Below are positions 1 through 10,832 of a stretch of 64,000 nt of DNA, piece after piece; positions within the stretch are counted from its first letter, which is position 1; the number at the start of each line of letters is the position of its first letter. The notes beneath the pieces are model-generated. The model worked only from the letters and a program-made list of their open reading frames with translations. It ran no database searches and was not told the DNA's origin. Both the position numbers and the translations under genes were made by a program. Source of the stretch: Limnanthes douglasii subsp. nivea (Eukaryota > Streptophyta > Magnoliopsida > Brassicales > Limnanthaceae). The stretch lies in the NCBI GenBank assembly GCA_036936605.1, contig JAUPFV010000002.1:268654770-268718769 (forward strand), given 5' to 3'.

Positions 1-1228
1 GTAGTAAGTCCAGTTCAAAAAATGTTGAACTCTTAGAGCTTATTTATTATCTCAGCCAAAGCCAACAAAATAAGCGAGGGCACGAATTGTGAATCACACT
101 AACAAATTGAAGTTGTATTCAAAATCATTGCACCAATACTCAACAATTCATTGACCTAAAAGTCAAGATTAAAGACCAATTTTATTTTTTGTCTTACATT
201 TAAGACCAAAAATTAAATTGTTCTATGGATCAATATTTGAAATACATAAGACTTGGAGACTCAAAGACTCAATATAATTATAACTTGTACACATCAAACT
301 ACATAAGACCCGGTACGATTACAACTTACAACTTACATACATCAAATTACATAAACCATTAAGTTTATCATCACTGTGGCAGTGACACTGGCATGATAAA
401 GTCGAATACCGGCGTTCTTATACTCCAAACACCTACATAAACACACGCACGCAGAGGCTGATCCAGAACTAAAATTAAGGGTAAGCAAAAAAAAATTATA
501 GATAAAAAAGTAACAAAAAATAAATGTACAAGTATTACGATGAAAAAATTGTAAAATATTTGTGCTAAACTTGTGCTACATTTATGTTATATTTGTGCTA
601 AATTTACACAAAACTTACAAATATTTGTGCTAAATATGCACGAAACATGGAAATAAAGGATACGTGTGATGTAAAATTTGTTATGTAACAGTGACACTAG
701 TCCTATTCATTCTACAATTGTAGCAGTGAAACTGGAAATATAGAGTTGAATACCAACGTTCTTATACTTCTCGCACCTAAATAAACACACGTACATACAC
801 CCATTTCCCTCGCTATAGCACAACACCGAGGTCAAATTCGACCTATGCCCGGTGAGGCACGAGATGGTATAGAAACGCAAGTCTGCAGAGTCCCCCAGAA
901 TTTGCTTGGTGCATGGTGCTGGAGATTCCGGCACCGGCTCTGGTGCTAGTCTATAGAAGACGGCCCTAACAGCAGTCGAAACACACATCATTAAAAAATA
1001 TATTTGAAATGTGACTAGTGAGAGTGAGTGAGAAGAAGAAAGATAATCGCTAATTAATATATAAAAATAAATTTTCTTCAACATTAGGAAACTTACGCCA
1101 CTCACTTTTCTCATCGCTCTTTTCTAATCATCTTTTTAATCACTTTTTTCTACTAATAAATTTCTTCACCACGAAGAAAGAAAAGCATTCTCAAAACGAA
1201 AGGCAAACTATGGACCAATTAAAATCAA
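1..1228. repeat. Array unit 1
   Basis: Full unit, starting at the 'gtagtaagtcc' word that also begins the later units. It has the half-A hairpin (about 170-222), a run of 'ttgtgctaaa' words (about 560-650), the GC-richer half-B block (about 805-990) and a TATA box at 1059-1068. The window starts almost exactly at a unit boundary. Confidence 0.85.
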
Positions 1229-2455
1229 GTAGTAAGTCCAGTTCAAAAAATGTTGAACTCTTAGAGCTTCTTTATTATCTCAGCCAAAGCCAACAAAATA
1301 AGCGAGGGCACGAGTTGTGAATCACACTAACACATTGAAGTTGTATTCAAAATCATTGCACCAATACTCAACAATTCATTGACCTAAAAGTCAAGATTAA
1401 AGACCAATTTTATTTTTGGTCTTACATTTAAGACCAAAAATTAAATTGGTCTATGGTTCAATATTTGAAATACATAAGACTTGGATACTCAAAGACTCAA
1501 TATAATTATAACTTGTACACATCAGACTACATAAGACCCGGTACGATTACAACTTACAACTTACATACATCAAATTACATAAACCATTAAGTTTATCATC
1601 ACTGTGGCAGTGACACTGGCATGCTAAAGTCGAATACCGGCATTCTTATACTCCTCACACCTACATAAACACACGCACGCAGAAGCTGATCCAGAACTAA
1701 AATTAAGGGTAAGCAAAAAAAATTATAGATAAAAAAGTAACAAAAAATAAATGTACAAGTATTACGATGAAAAAATTGTAAAATATTTGTGCTAAACTTG
1801 TGCTACATTTATGTTATATTTGTGCTAAATTTACACAAAACTTACAAAAAATTGTGCTAAATATGCACGAAACATGGAAATAAAGGATACATGTGATGTA
1901 AAATTTGTTATGTAACAGTGACATTGGTCCTATTCATTCTACAATTGTAGCAGTGACACTGGAAATATAGAGTTGACTACCAACGTTCTTATACTTCTCG
2001 CACCTAAATAAACACACGTACCCACACCCATTTCCCTCGCTATAGCACAACACCGAGGTCAAATTCGACCTATGCCCGGTGAGGCACGAGATGGTATAGA
2101 AGCGCAAGTCTCTAGAGTCCCCCAGAATTTGCTTGGTGCATGGTGCTGGAGATTCCGGCACCGGCTCTGGTGCTAGTCTATAGAAGACGGCCCCGACAGC
2201 AGTCGAAACACACATCATTAAAACATATATTTGAAATGTGACTAGTGAGAGTGAGTGAGAAGAAGAAAGATAATCGCTAATCAATATATAAAAATAATTT
2301 TTCTTCAACATTAAAAAACTTACGCCACTCACTTTTCTCATCGCTCTTTTCTAATCATCTTTTTAATCAACTTTTTCTACTACTAAATTTCTTCACCACG
2401 AAGAAAGAAAAGCATTCTCAAAACGAAAGGCAACCTATGGACCAATTAAAATCAA
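1229..2455. repeat. Array unit 2
   Basis: Full 1227-bp unit, near-identical to unit 1. The half-A hairpin is clearest here: arms 1401-1424 and 1429-1452 pair with about one mismatch around the 4-nt loop 'catt'. The TATA-like 'tatataaaa' of half B is near 2285. Confidence 0.85.
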
Positions 2456-3479
2456 GTACTAAGTCTAGTTCAAAAAATGTTGAACTCTTAGAGCTTATTT
2501 ATTATCTCAACCAAAGCCAACAAAATAAGCGAGGGCACGAGTAGTGAATCATACTAACAAGTTGAAGTTGTATTCAAAATCATTGCACCAATACTCAACA
2601 ATTCATTGACCTAAAAGTCAAGATTAAAGACCAATTTTATTTTTGGTCTTACATTTAAGACCAAAAATTAAATTGGTCTATGGTTCAATATTTGAAATAC
2701 ATAAGACTTGGATACTCAAAGACTCAATATAATTATAACTTGTACACATGAGACTACATAAGACCCGGTACGATTACAACTTACAACTTACATACATCAA
2801 ATTACATAAACCATTAAGTTTATCATCACTGTGGCAGTGACACTGGCATGATAAAGTCGAATACCGGCGTTCTTATACTCCTCACAACTACATAAACACA
2901 CGCATGCAGAGGCTGATCCAGAACTAAAATTAAGGGTAAGCAAAAAAAAATTATAGATAAAAAAGTAACACAAAATAAATGTACAAGTATTACGATGAAA
3001 AAATTGTAAAATATTTGTGCTAAACTTGTGCTACATTTATGTTATATTTGTGCTAAATTTACACAAAACTTACAAAAATTTGTACTAAATTTGCACGAAA
3101 CATGGAAATAAAGGATATGTGTGATGTAAAATTTGTTACGTAACAGTGACACTGGTCCTATTCATTCTACAATTGTAGTAGTGACACTAGAAATATAGAG
3201 TTGACTACCAACGTTCTTATACTTCTCGCACCTAAATAAACACACGTACACACACCCATTTCCCTCGCTATAGCACAACACCGAGGTCAAATTCGACCTA
3301 TGCCCGGTGAGGCACGAGATGGTATAGAAGTGCAAGTCTCCAGAGTCCCCCAAAATTTGCTTGGTGCATGGTGCTGGAGATGCCGGCACCGGCTCCGGTG
3401 CTAGTCTATAGAAGACGGCCCCGATAGCAGTCGAAACACACATCATTATAAAATATATTTAAAATGTGACTAGTGAGAG
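2456..3479. repeat. Array unit 3, interrupted by hAT-1
   Basis: First ~1 kb of a unit. It is interrupted in half B by the hAT element; the last eight bases (3472-3479, 'agtgagag') are the left target-site duplication. The unit resumes only briefly after the element, at 5898-5934. Confidence 0.85.
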
Positions 3480-3539
3480 GGGCGGATCTAATGGGTGGCC
3501 ATGTATGCTATGGACCACCCTAAATTCTAAAAATAAGTT

Positions 3540-3593
3540 TAGTGTAGTGGTAAGAGCGTTTAGTTTTTAACTCCGAGATCCCAAGTTCAAATC
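3540..3593 (+). promoter_or_regulatory. tRNA-like Pol III promoter pair inside hAT-1
   Basis: TAGTGTAGTGG (3540-3550) fits the A-box consensus TRGYNNARNNG, and GTTCAAATC (3585-3593) fits the B-box consensus GWTYRANNC. The spacing resembles a tRNA gene, and 'gatcccaagttcaaatcttgg' pairs like a T-arm. I see no complete tRNA cloverleaf. It is probably a tRNA-derived piece carried by the element, and whether it is active is unknown. Confidence 0.5.
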
Positions 3594-4020
3594 TTGGACC
3601 ACCCCAAACTATTTTTTTTTCCTTCCTTATTTTGGGAGTTCAAATCTTGGACCACCCCAAACTATTGTTTTTTCCTTCCTTATTTTGCCCCTAAATCTAC
3701 ACAAATACAAAAATTCTTTTTTTCTTTCCTTATTTTTCCCCAATCAAACCCTCTCTCCCTTTTTTCTTTATTATTTTTCCTTCCTTATTTTGCACCTAAC
3801 TAAACCCTAAATCTACACAAATACAAAAAATCTTTTTTTCTTTCCTTATTTTCCCCTAATTAAACCCTTCTCCCCTTTTCTCTTTATGTTTTTTCCTTTC
3901 TTAACTAAACTCTAAATCTACACAAATACAAAAATTCTTTTTTGCTTTCGTTATTTTCCCAATTAAACCCTCTCTCTCCCCAAACGCAACAACTTTTATC
4001 TCTCCTTCCCCTTTTTTCCC
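3594..4020. repeat. Pyrimidine-rich internal repeats of hAT-1
   Basis: Two words recur. 'ttcaaatcttggaccacccc' occurs twice, each time followed by a T/C run. A block with 'aaatctacacaaatacaaaa' followed by 'ttctttccttatttt' occurs about three times. Open frames here are only F/L/P-rich translations of T/C runs. Confidence 0.7.
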
Positions 4021-4372
4021 CAAGAAATAAGATTTTATTGATGTTAAGAAAGTTATTACATATGTTCATACTTTCTGATACATTTTCAACATCCTTAACT
4101 ATTTTCTTATACAATTTTGTGACTATTAATTCTCCTCTTGCAAATCTTCTCTAGTCTAGTTCTTGTAGTTCATCTATCTTGAGTGACCTTGTGCCTTCAC
4201 TCCATCCTCTTGCTGCACACCATACTCCTTTTCATGTAAAACAGAAACCATATAGGTCAAGTTTTCCAACTTGCCAAACCAATTAGTCATCTTCAAAGAA
4301 CCTAAAATAACCCATATCCTGAACCAATTAGTCTCCCTCCCCCTTTATCTTACAAATATAATTAATTTCTTA

Positions 4373-4850
4373 AATTGATTTAGAATTTTTAGAATTGTTT
4401 AATTTATTTATCTAATTGACTTAACAAGAATGATGAAAAATCCTTTGATTTATAAAGAGAATTTCACAGGTTTTGAAAATAAATTTAAAAAAATAGTGAA
4501 TGGTAAAATTATAAAAAAGAGAGCTTAAAACTAGTTTGAAATTTGAGAAATTAAGGATTTAAATATAATTAGTTCGTTAAATTGATTTAGAATTGTTAGA
4601 ATTGCTTAATTGATTTATCTAATTGACTTAACAAGAATCATGAAAAATCTTTTGATTTATAAAGAGAATTTCGAATGTTTTGAAAATCAATGTGAAACAA
4701 ATTAGTGAATGGTAATTAAAAAAAAATTAGAGCTAGTTTGAAATTTGAGAAATTAAGTGTATTAAATGTAATTAATTTGTTAAATTGATTTAGAATTGTT
4801 AGAATTGTTTAATTGATTTATCTAATTAACTTAACATAATGTTGTCCAAG
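4373..4850. repeat. Three degenerate ~200-bp AT-rich repeats in hAT-1
   Basis: A block starting 'aattgatttagaatt', passing through 'atttatctaattgactt' and 'catgaaaaatc' and ending in 'tagtgaatggta', appears at about 4373, 4576 and 4785, the last copy shortened. No coding potential is seen. Confidence 0.7.
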
Positions 4851-5011
4851 TTATTTACGCCCGCCCGTCGATTTTGAGAGTCTAATAGCTCTTCTATTGG
4901 AAATGAATTAACAATTGAAACATCTCTGATCCCTTCTCCAACCGAGGTACCATCCGAAGAACCTTTTTTAATTCCTTCATCAATTATTCACAAAATAGGG
5001 ATCAAGATATT

Positions 5012-5757
5012 GTGAGCGCTATGCAACTTTTTCAAGTAAGTAAGAAAAGGCTTCAACAAATGAGAGATATTGGATGGGAACCATTTTATGAAAATGTTGT
5101 GGGTTACTGTGGTAATCTTGAAGTTGATGTGCTCGATATGGAGTCAAGGTATGTGCAAGGTAATAAATCTAAAATACTTGCTGCATTTTTTACAAATCAC
5201 AATCATTTCAAGAATGATTGTTTTTACATGTCATAGATTTTGTAATGTAAGAGTTGAATGATCGATTTACACCCGAAAATGTTGAGTTGTTGAATTGTGT
5301 GGCATGCTTGAATCTTTGTTCTTCATTTCAAGATTTTGACACTAACTCACTTGTGAGGTTGGCAAGATTATACCCAAATAACTTTGAGGATGTTAGTGAT
5401 AAAGATTTGTCTAGCCAACTTGAGACTTATATTGAGTGTGTGAAGATGGACGATAATTTTTCCAATTTCAAAAGTATCTCGGATCTATGTAAAACTCTTA
5501 TGCGTACAAAAAAACACAAAACATTTGGATTTGTGTACACGCTTTTAAAGCTAGCTTTGTCATTACCGGTGGCCACCGCAAGTGTTGAGCGAGTATTTTC
5601 TAGTATGAAATGTGTGAAGAATGAGTTGAGAAATCGAATGTCCAATCCATGGCTTAATGATTTCTTAGTGACATTTGTGGAGAAATAAGTGTTTGCTACA
5701 ATCGATGATCGAGATATTATCAAGCGCTTTCAAAGCATGAGTAAAAGAAAGAATGTA
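5012..5757 (+). pseudogene. hAT transposase, C-terminal part (ZMYM1/TTF-like plant lineage)
   Basis: The first segment (5012-5236) has 'MSAMQLFQVSKKRLQQMRD' and an FYMS end typical of the region before the hAT dimerisation domain. A frameshift near 5236-5250 leads into 5254-5688, with NDRFTPENVELL, then LYPNNF, then LPVATASVERVFSSMKCVKN and LRNRMSNPWLNDFLVTFVEK, the classic hAT C-terminal dimerisation domain. A TAA follows FVEK, and matching sequence (VFATIDDRDIIKRFQSM) continues in frame, so this stop is probably a mutation. The catalytic N-terminal half is absent, so it cannot code for an active enzyme. Confidence 0.88.
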
Positions 5758-5897
5758 ATTACGGTTAGAGTAGAAATATATTTTCATTTTTAGTTGTAAT
5801 AGTGTATTGATGTATTTTGACTATATATTACTCGGACTTTTTTTAGTTCTATGATATTTTTGGCACACCTTAAATTCTAATCCTGGATCCGCCCCTG

Positions 5898-6610
5898 AGT
5901 GAGAGTGAGTGAGAAGAAGAAAGATTGTAAATGTAAAATATTTGTGCTAAACTTGTGCTACATTTATGTTATATTTGTGCTAAATTTACACAAAACTTAC
6001 AAAAATTTGTGCTAAATTTGCACGGAACATGGAAATAAAGGATACGTGTGATGTAAAATTTGTTATGTAACAGTGACACTGGTCCTATTCATTCTACAAT
6101 TGTAGCAGTGACACTGGAAATATAGAGTTGACTACCAACGTTTTTATACTTCTCGCACCTAAATAAACACACGTACACACACCCATTTCCCTCGCTATAA
6201 CACAACACCGAGGTCAAATTCGACCTATGCCCGGTGAGGCACGAGATGGTATAGAAGCGCAAGTCTCCAGAGTCCCCCAGAATTTGCTTGGTGCATGGTG
6301 CTGGAGATGCCGGCACCGACTCCGGTGCTAGTCTATAGAAGACGGCCCCGACAGCAGTCGAAACACACATCATTAAAAAATATATTTGAAATGTGACTAG
6401 TGAGAGTGAGTGAGAAGAAGAAAGATAATCGCTAATCAATATATAAAAATAAATTTTCTTCAACATTAAGAAACTTACACCACTCACTTTTCTCATCGCT
6501 CTTTTCTAATCATCTTTTTAATCAACTTTTTCTACTAATAAATATCTTCACCACGAAGAAAGAAAAGCATTCTCAAAACGAAAGGCAACCTATGGACCAA
6601 TTAAAATCAA
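5898..6610. repeat. Hybrid array unit with internal deletion
   Basis: After hAT-1 the unit resumes with 'agtgagagtgagtgag', then at about 5934 jumps from 'gaagaaagat' straight to 'gtaaaatatttgtgct'. That omits the end of half B, all of half A and the start of the next unit, about three quarters of a kilobase. The rest is a normal half B with a TATA box near 6440. Recombination between neighbouring units is the simple explanation. Confidence 0.8.
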
Positions 6611-7877
6611 GTAGTAAGTCCAGTTCAAAAAATGTTGAACTCTTAGAGCTTATTTATTATCTGAGCCAAAGCCAACAAAATAAGCGAGGGCACGAGTAGT
6701 GAATCATACTAACAAGTTGAAGTTGTATTCAAAATCATTGCACCAATACTCAACAATTCATTGACCTAAAAGTCAAGATTAAATACCAATTATATTTTTG
6801 GTCTTATATTTAAGACCAAAAATTAAATTGGTCTAATATTTAAGACAAAAAAATTAAATTGGTCTATGGATCAATATTTGAAATACATAAGACTTGGAGA
6901 CTCGAAGACTCGAAGACTCAATATAAATATGACTTGCACACATCAAACTACATAAGACCCGGTACGATTACAACTTACAACTTACATACATCAAATTACA
7001 TAAACCATTAAGTTTATCATCACTGTGGCAGTGACACTTGCATGATAAAGTCGAATACCAGCGTTCTTATACTCCTCACACCTACATAAACACACGCACA
7101 CAGAGGCTGATCCAGAACTAAAATTAAAGGTAAGCAACAAAAAATTATAGATAAAAAAGTAACAAAAAATAAATGTACAAGTATTACGATGAAAAAATTG
7201 TAAAATATTTGTGCTAAACTTGTGCTACATTTATGTTATATTTGTGCTAAATTTACTCAAAACTTACAAAAATTTGTGCTAAATTTGCACGAAACATGGA
7301 AATAAAGGATATGTGTGATGTAAAATTTGTTATGTAACAGTGACACTGGTCCTATTCATTCTACAATTGTAGCAGTCACACTAGAAATATAGAGTTGACT
7401 ACCAACGTTCTTATACTTCTCGCACCTAAATAAACACACGTACACACACCCATTTCCCTCGCTATAGCACAACACCGAGGTCAAATTTGACCTATGCCCG
7501 CTGAGGCACGAGATGGTATAGAAGCGCAAGTCTCCAGAGTCCCCCAGAATTTGCTTGGTGCATGGTGCTGGAGATGCCGGCACCGACTCCGATGCTAGTC
7601 TATAGAAGACGGCCCCGACAGCAGTCGAAACACACATCATTAAAAAAATTATTTGAAATGTGACTAGTGAGAGTGAGTGAGAAGAAGAAAGATAATCGTT
7701 AATCAATATATAAAAATAAATTTTCTTCAACATTAAGAAACTTACGCCACTCACTTTTCTCATTGCTCTTTTCTAATCATCTTTTTAATCAACTTTTTCT
7801 ACTAATAAATTTCTTCACCACGAAGAAAGAAAAGCATTCTTAAAACGAAAGGCAACCTATAGACCAATTAAAATCAA
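6611..7877. repeat. Array unit 5, with duplicated hairpin arm
   Basis: A 1267-bp unit, longer than the others because the right hairpin arm is partly repeated: 'attaaattggtct' occurs twice between 6825 and 6868. The TATA box is near 7707. It is the last complete promoter half before the captured gene fragments to its right. Confidence 0.85.
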
Positions 7878-8531
7878 GTAGTAAGTCCAGTTCAAAAAGT
7901 GTTGAACTCTTAGAGCTTATTTATTATCTCAGCCAAAGCCAACCAAATAAGCGAGGGCACGAGTAGTGAATCATACTAACAAGTTGAAGTTGTATTCAAA
8001 ATCATTGCACCAATACTCAACAATTCATTGACCTAAAAGTCAAGATTAAAGACCAATTTTATTTTTGGTCTTACATTTAAGACCAAAAATTAAATTGTTC
8101 TATGGATCAATATTTGAAATACATAAGACTTGGAGACTCAAAGACTCAATATAATTATAACTTGTACACATCAAACTACATAAGACCCGGTACGATTACA
8201 ACTTACAACTTACATACATCAAATTACATAAACCATTAAGTTTATCATCACTGTGGCAGTGACACTGGCATGATAAAGTCGAATATCGGCGTTCTTATAC
8301 TCCTCACACCTACATAAACACACGCACGCAGAGCCTGATCCAAAACTAAAATTAAGGGTAAGCAAAAAAAATTATAGATAAAAAAGTAACAAAAAATAAA
8401 TGTACAAGTATTACGATGAAAAAATTATAAAATATTTGTGCTAAACTTGTGCTACATTTATGTTGTATTTGTGCTAAATTTACACAAAACTTAAAAAAAA
8501 TTGTGCTAAATTTGCACGAAACATGGAAATA
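7878..8531. repeat. Array unit 6, broken by insertion
   Basis: Starts as a normal unit and stops at 'catggaaataa'. The matching continuation 'aaataaaggatatg' is found at about 13023. So 8532-13020 is an insertion (or set of insertions) in this unit, with 'aaataa' at both edges. Confidence 0.8.
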
Positions 8532-8544
8532 ATATAACAGATTA

Positions 8545-8797
8545 ATCTATGCCTAACTACTTGGTTTAAGCGTAAATCTTGCGAACGACAACCTAAGTTT
8601 GGGCATGCATCGCCTGAATAAGAAAACAAAGATAGTTAAAGGCTCGTAGTAACATAAATAATTTTCTATGAAGAGATAGAGAAGCCATAAACCTGAGTAT
8701 AGGTAGTTATACCCCGCATTAGAGCTTCATTCCCTTGTAAGTTGGCTATTTGTTGTCTTAGCCTTATTAGTTGCCTTGCCAATATTTTAGTTGCTGC
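8545..8797 (-). pseudogene. VPS2: ESCRT-III VPS2-like gene fragment (VPS2.2/2.3 type)
   Basis: On the minus strand, 8797-8693 reads AATKILARQLIRLRQQIAN, then LQGNEALMRGITTYTQ, a strong match to the conserved core helix of plant VPS2.2/2.3 (CHMP2 family). These proteins polymerise on endosomal membranes during multivesicular body formation. A GT follows TYTQ. After an ~80-bp intron-like spacer ending in 'cttattcag', the next exon (8613 downward) continues AMHAQT, then a stop where the family normally has Ser, then VVV. Only a central fragment with its intron remains, so it is non-functional. Keeping an intron means capture from DNA, not from a processed mRNA. Confidence 0.82.
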
Positions 8798-9036
8798 TTA
8801 CGGAAGGCATACACAAACCAATATGAAATTTTGATGATGCCAACATTCAATTCACTACTTTACAACGCTTAAGATGAAAAAATAGCGAAAAATTAGTGTT
8901 AATTGAAATACCACATGAACGCAACATATGATTATCATAATAGTTGCTTCTTTTTAAACCCTGCAAAAAGGATATTGATATGGACTGAAACATGTATTAC
9001 GAAAACTAACAAAAATAACTGAAAATTGAAACTTAC

Positions 9037-9302
9037 TTTCCACAAAACATCCATTATTTCCATTGGCTCACGCCTCGACTGCTCCACTAAAGAAGCTCTT
9101 TGCAAATTCGTGAGTGCTTTTGTATACCGTTGTAAGGGAACCAAGTTGCAGAGCTGCAGATATTCATAACAACATTTGAAAAATAGCTAAATCAAAATTA
9201 ATAGATAGATATTCAACTCAAATTAACCTTAGTGAATAATCTACCTCAAGGGGAACATAAACTAGACATTTTGGTTTGCCAACATTAATGCAAAGCAGAT
9301 CT
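9037..9302 (-). pseudogene. AGO4: AGO4-clade ARGONAUTE fragment (end of PAZ / start of linker 2)
   Basis: Two exons on the minus strand. Exon a (9302-9245) gives LCINVGKPKCLVYVPLE. Exon b (9153-9037) gives LCNLVPLQRYTKALTNLQRA, then SLVEQSRREPMEIMDVLWK. In AGO4/6/9 proteins the matching stretch is CINVGKPKRP.Y.P.ELC.LV.LQRYTKAL. The exons join in frame, and consensus signals flank them: AG before exon a, GTAG after it, CTGCAG before exon b and GTAAGT after it. AGO4 binds 24-nt siRNAs in RNA-directed DNA methylation. No MID or PIWI sequence is visible nearby, so this is a fragment. It lies ~240 bp from the VPS2 piece on the same strand, which points to capture by a transposon. Confidence 0.85.
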
Positions 9303-10580
9303 CTGTGAGTAAGGCAAAACTATTTTACGATGGTTAACAAAGTAATTATAAATAAATATTTCAGTTTCAATATTCTCACCCAATCCATCTTTTTATTTCT
9401 CATGGTAAACCTAAAGCAAAAAAAAACCGACTTTTAAAAGACACTATACAGAAGTATAAATGACAAATTATGTCCTGTATTTAATGTGGTAAATTGTGAA
9501 CCAAAAAGTGGCGTACATTAGTTTTTTGCATGACATTACTCACTATACTTATCTTCTCCTCCTAATTTGTAGGCTTTGTTCTCAGCATCGGGTTTTTACT
9601 ATTCTTTTAGCCTGTCAACAAAAACACAATACAAACTTTTTAGTAGGGTTATGCTAACCGGTGTCCAGCATTTAATTACCGATTGTTTTCATACAATTTT
9701 AATATTACATACATTATAAACTTTTAAAGACGAAATTATCCTTCTATTTTACTTTGAATTTATAAACAATATTACTATTGTATAAAAGGTTGCAAGCATT
9801 CAATTTTCGCTCCTTAATCTTTTTTATACAATAGTAATATTTATAGCGATTAGAAAATTTTAAAGATAAGATTTTTCTTTTATTTTATTTTCAGTTTTTA
9901 AATTTTAGAAATCTGGTAATTAATAATTTATAAATTACTATGTTAGTTATTTAATAAAATGAAAAGTATTATATTATTATTTTTAGTTAAAATAATTAAT
10001 ACCGAATTTATATTTTAAAGGTTATATATGTTTCAACTTTAATAAAAAATAGTTTTAAAATAATTTTTTATAATTCATTTTTTAAAGCAGCTTCTTCTTT
10101 TTTAATTAAACATTTTAAAAAATCAGTTGAAATTTTTATTTTTCTACCAATTAAATTTTCAAAAACAATTTTTTCCTAAATTAAAATCACAAATAAATTC
10201 AATAACTCTCATAGGAGTATCCATTATTAGCAACACAAGCCAGCTTACAAGTCAAACTTTACGGCTAATACTAACATATTAGGTTGCGTTTTTCTTTTTT
10301 GATTTTGTCATTTTTACTTAGAAAGACCAAGCGCTGATTTTTAATTTGGCAGCATGGGTTTGCCCAATGGTTGAATAATTGAGAGTATTGAAAAAATCAT
10401 TTGAGGAGAAATTTTGAAAAACTTTTGAAATTTGTTATGAAATAATTATGCTCCACTTACGTTATGATACATAAATTCACCAAGCGATACTTTAATCTTA
10501 TTTGGGCCTGTAAAGGAAGAAAAAAAGAGTTGTTGGTAAAATAGTTAACTACTAGTCTACTACCATTTCATCGATAAACG
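9303..10580. other. AT-rich sequence, no gene recognised
   Basis: AT-rich, with no reading frame that resembles a known family. 'ttatgctaaccggtgtcc' near 9648 is a GC-richer word that might mark a transposon end, but I found no partner for it. Confidence 0.6.
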
Positions 10581-10595
10581 TTACATCGTCTACTT

Positions 10596-10817
10596 TTTTT
10601 TTCTTTCGGAGGGAACCCGCAGCCGCTATTCAGAGTGCAATGAGCGCGCACAGGCTAAATCCTCAGTCTGACGCGATAGCCTGCAAACCAACGCCAGAAG
10701 GTAAACCACACAAGGTGACAGGCTCAGCCGAAAAAGCGTATGTAGAGGGATTCGAACTCATGACCTTTTGGTCATAAGAATGCCATACTCAACCAACTCG
10801 GCTACCCCTTGGGGGCA
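10596..10817 (-). mobile_element. SINE-a, full-length tRNA-derived SINE
   Basis: A 222-bp SINE flanked by a perfect 15-bp target duplication 'ttacatcgtctactt' (10581-10595 and 10818-10832). Read on the minus strand it starts near CCCCAAGGGGTAGCCGAGTTGG, with A box TAGCCGAGTTG and B box GTTCGAATC, as in a tRNA-derived Pol III promoter. A tRNA-unrelated body follows ('gtggtttaccttctggcgt', 'ggtttgcaggctat'), ending in GGGTTCCCTCCGAAAG plus an A-rich tail. It contains the 'tgcact' insertion shared with the copy at 61188. It is the best-preserved reference copy in the window. Confidence 0.95.
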
Positions 10818-10832
10818 TTACATCGTCTACTT

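Larger units (their letters stand above)
3480..5897 (+). mobile_element. hAT-1, decayed hAT DNA transposon
   Basis: The element is flanked by a perfect 8-bp duplication 'agtgagag' (3472-3479 and 5898-5905), the size hAT transposases produce. The left end reads GGGCGGATCT and the right end, reversed, CAGGGGCGGATCC, a terminal inverted repeat common in plant hATs; the left end lacks the outer two or three bases. Without the element the array unit is restored exactly. Inside are a tRNA-like block, pyrimidine-rich repeats, AT-rich repeats and the 3' part of a transposase gene. The 5' coding half is gone and the remainder is broken, so the element is non-autonomous. Confidence 0.92.
1..8531. repeat. 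Tandem array of ~1.23-kb MULE-derived units
   Basis: Near-identical units follow head to tail with starts at about 1, 1229, 2456, 6611 and 7878, plus one hybrid unit. Each unit has half A (a long hairpin and words such as 'ttgaagttgta' and 'attgcacca') and half B (GC-richer block, then a TATA box and a purine-rich leader). Half A matches 21952-22075, downstream of the MULE-1 transposase remnant. Half B matches 14420-14935, just upstream of it. A unit therefore looks like a MULE whose coding interior was deleted, amplified in tandem. The array continues off the left edge of the window. A ~135-codon minus-strand open frame recurs in half B, but I do not regard it as a gene. Confidence 0.85.
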
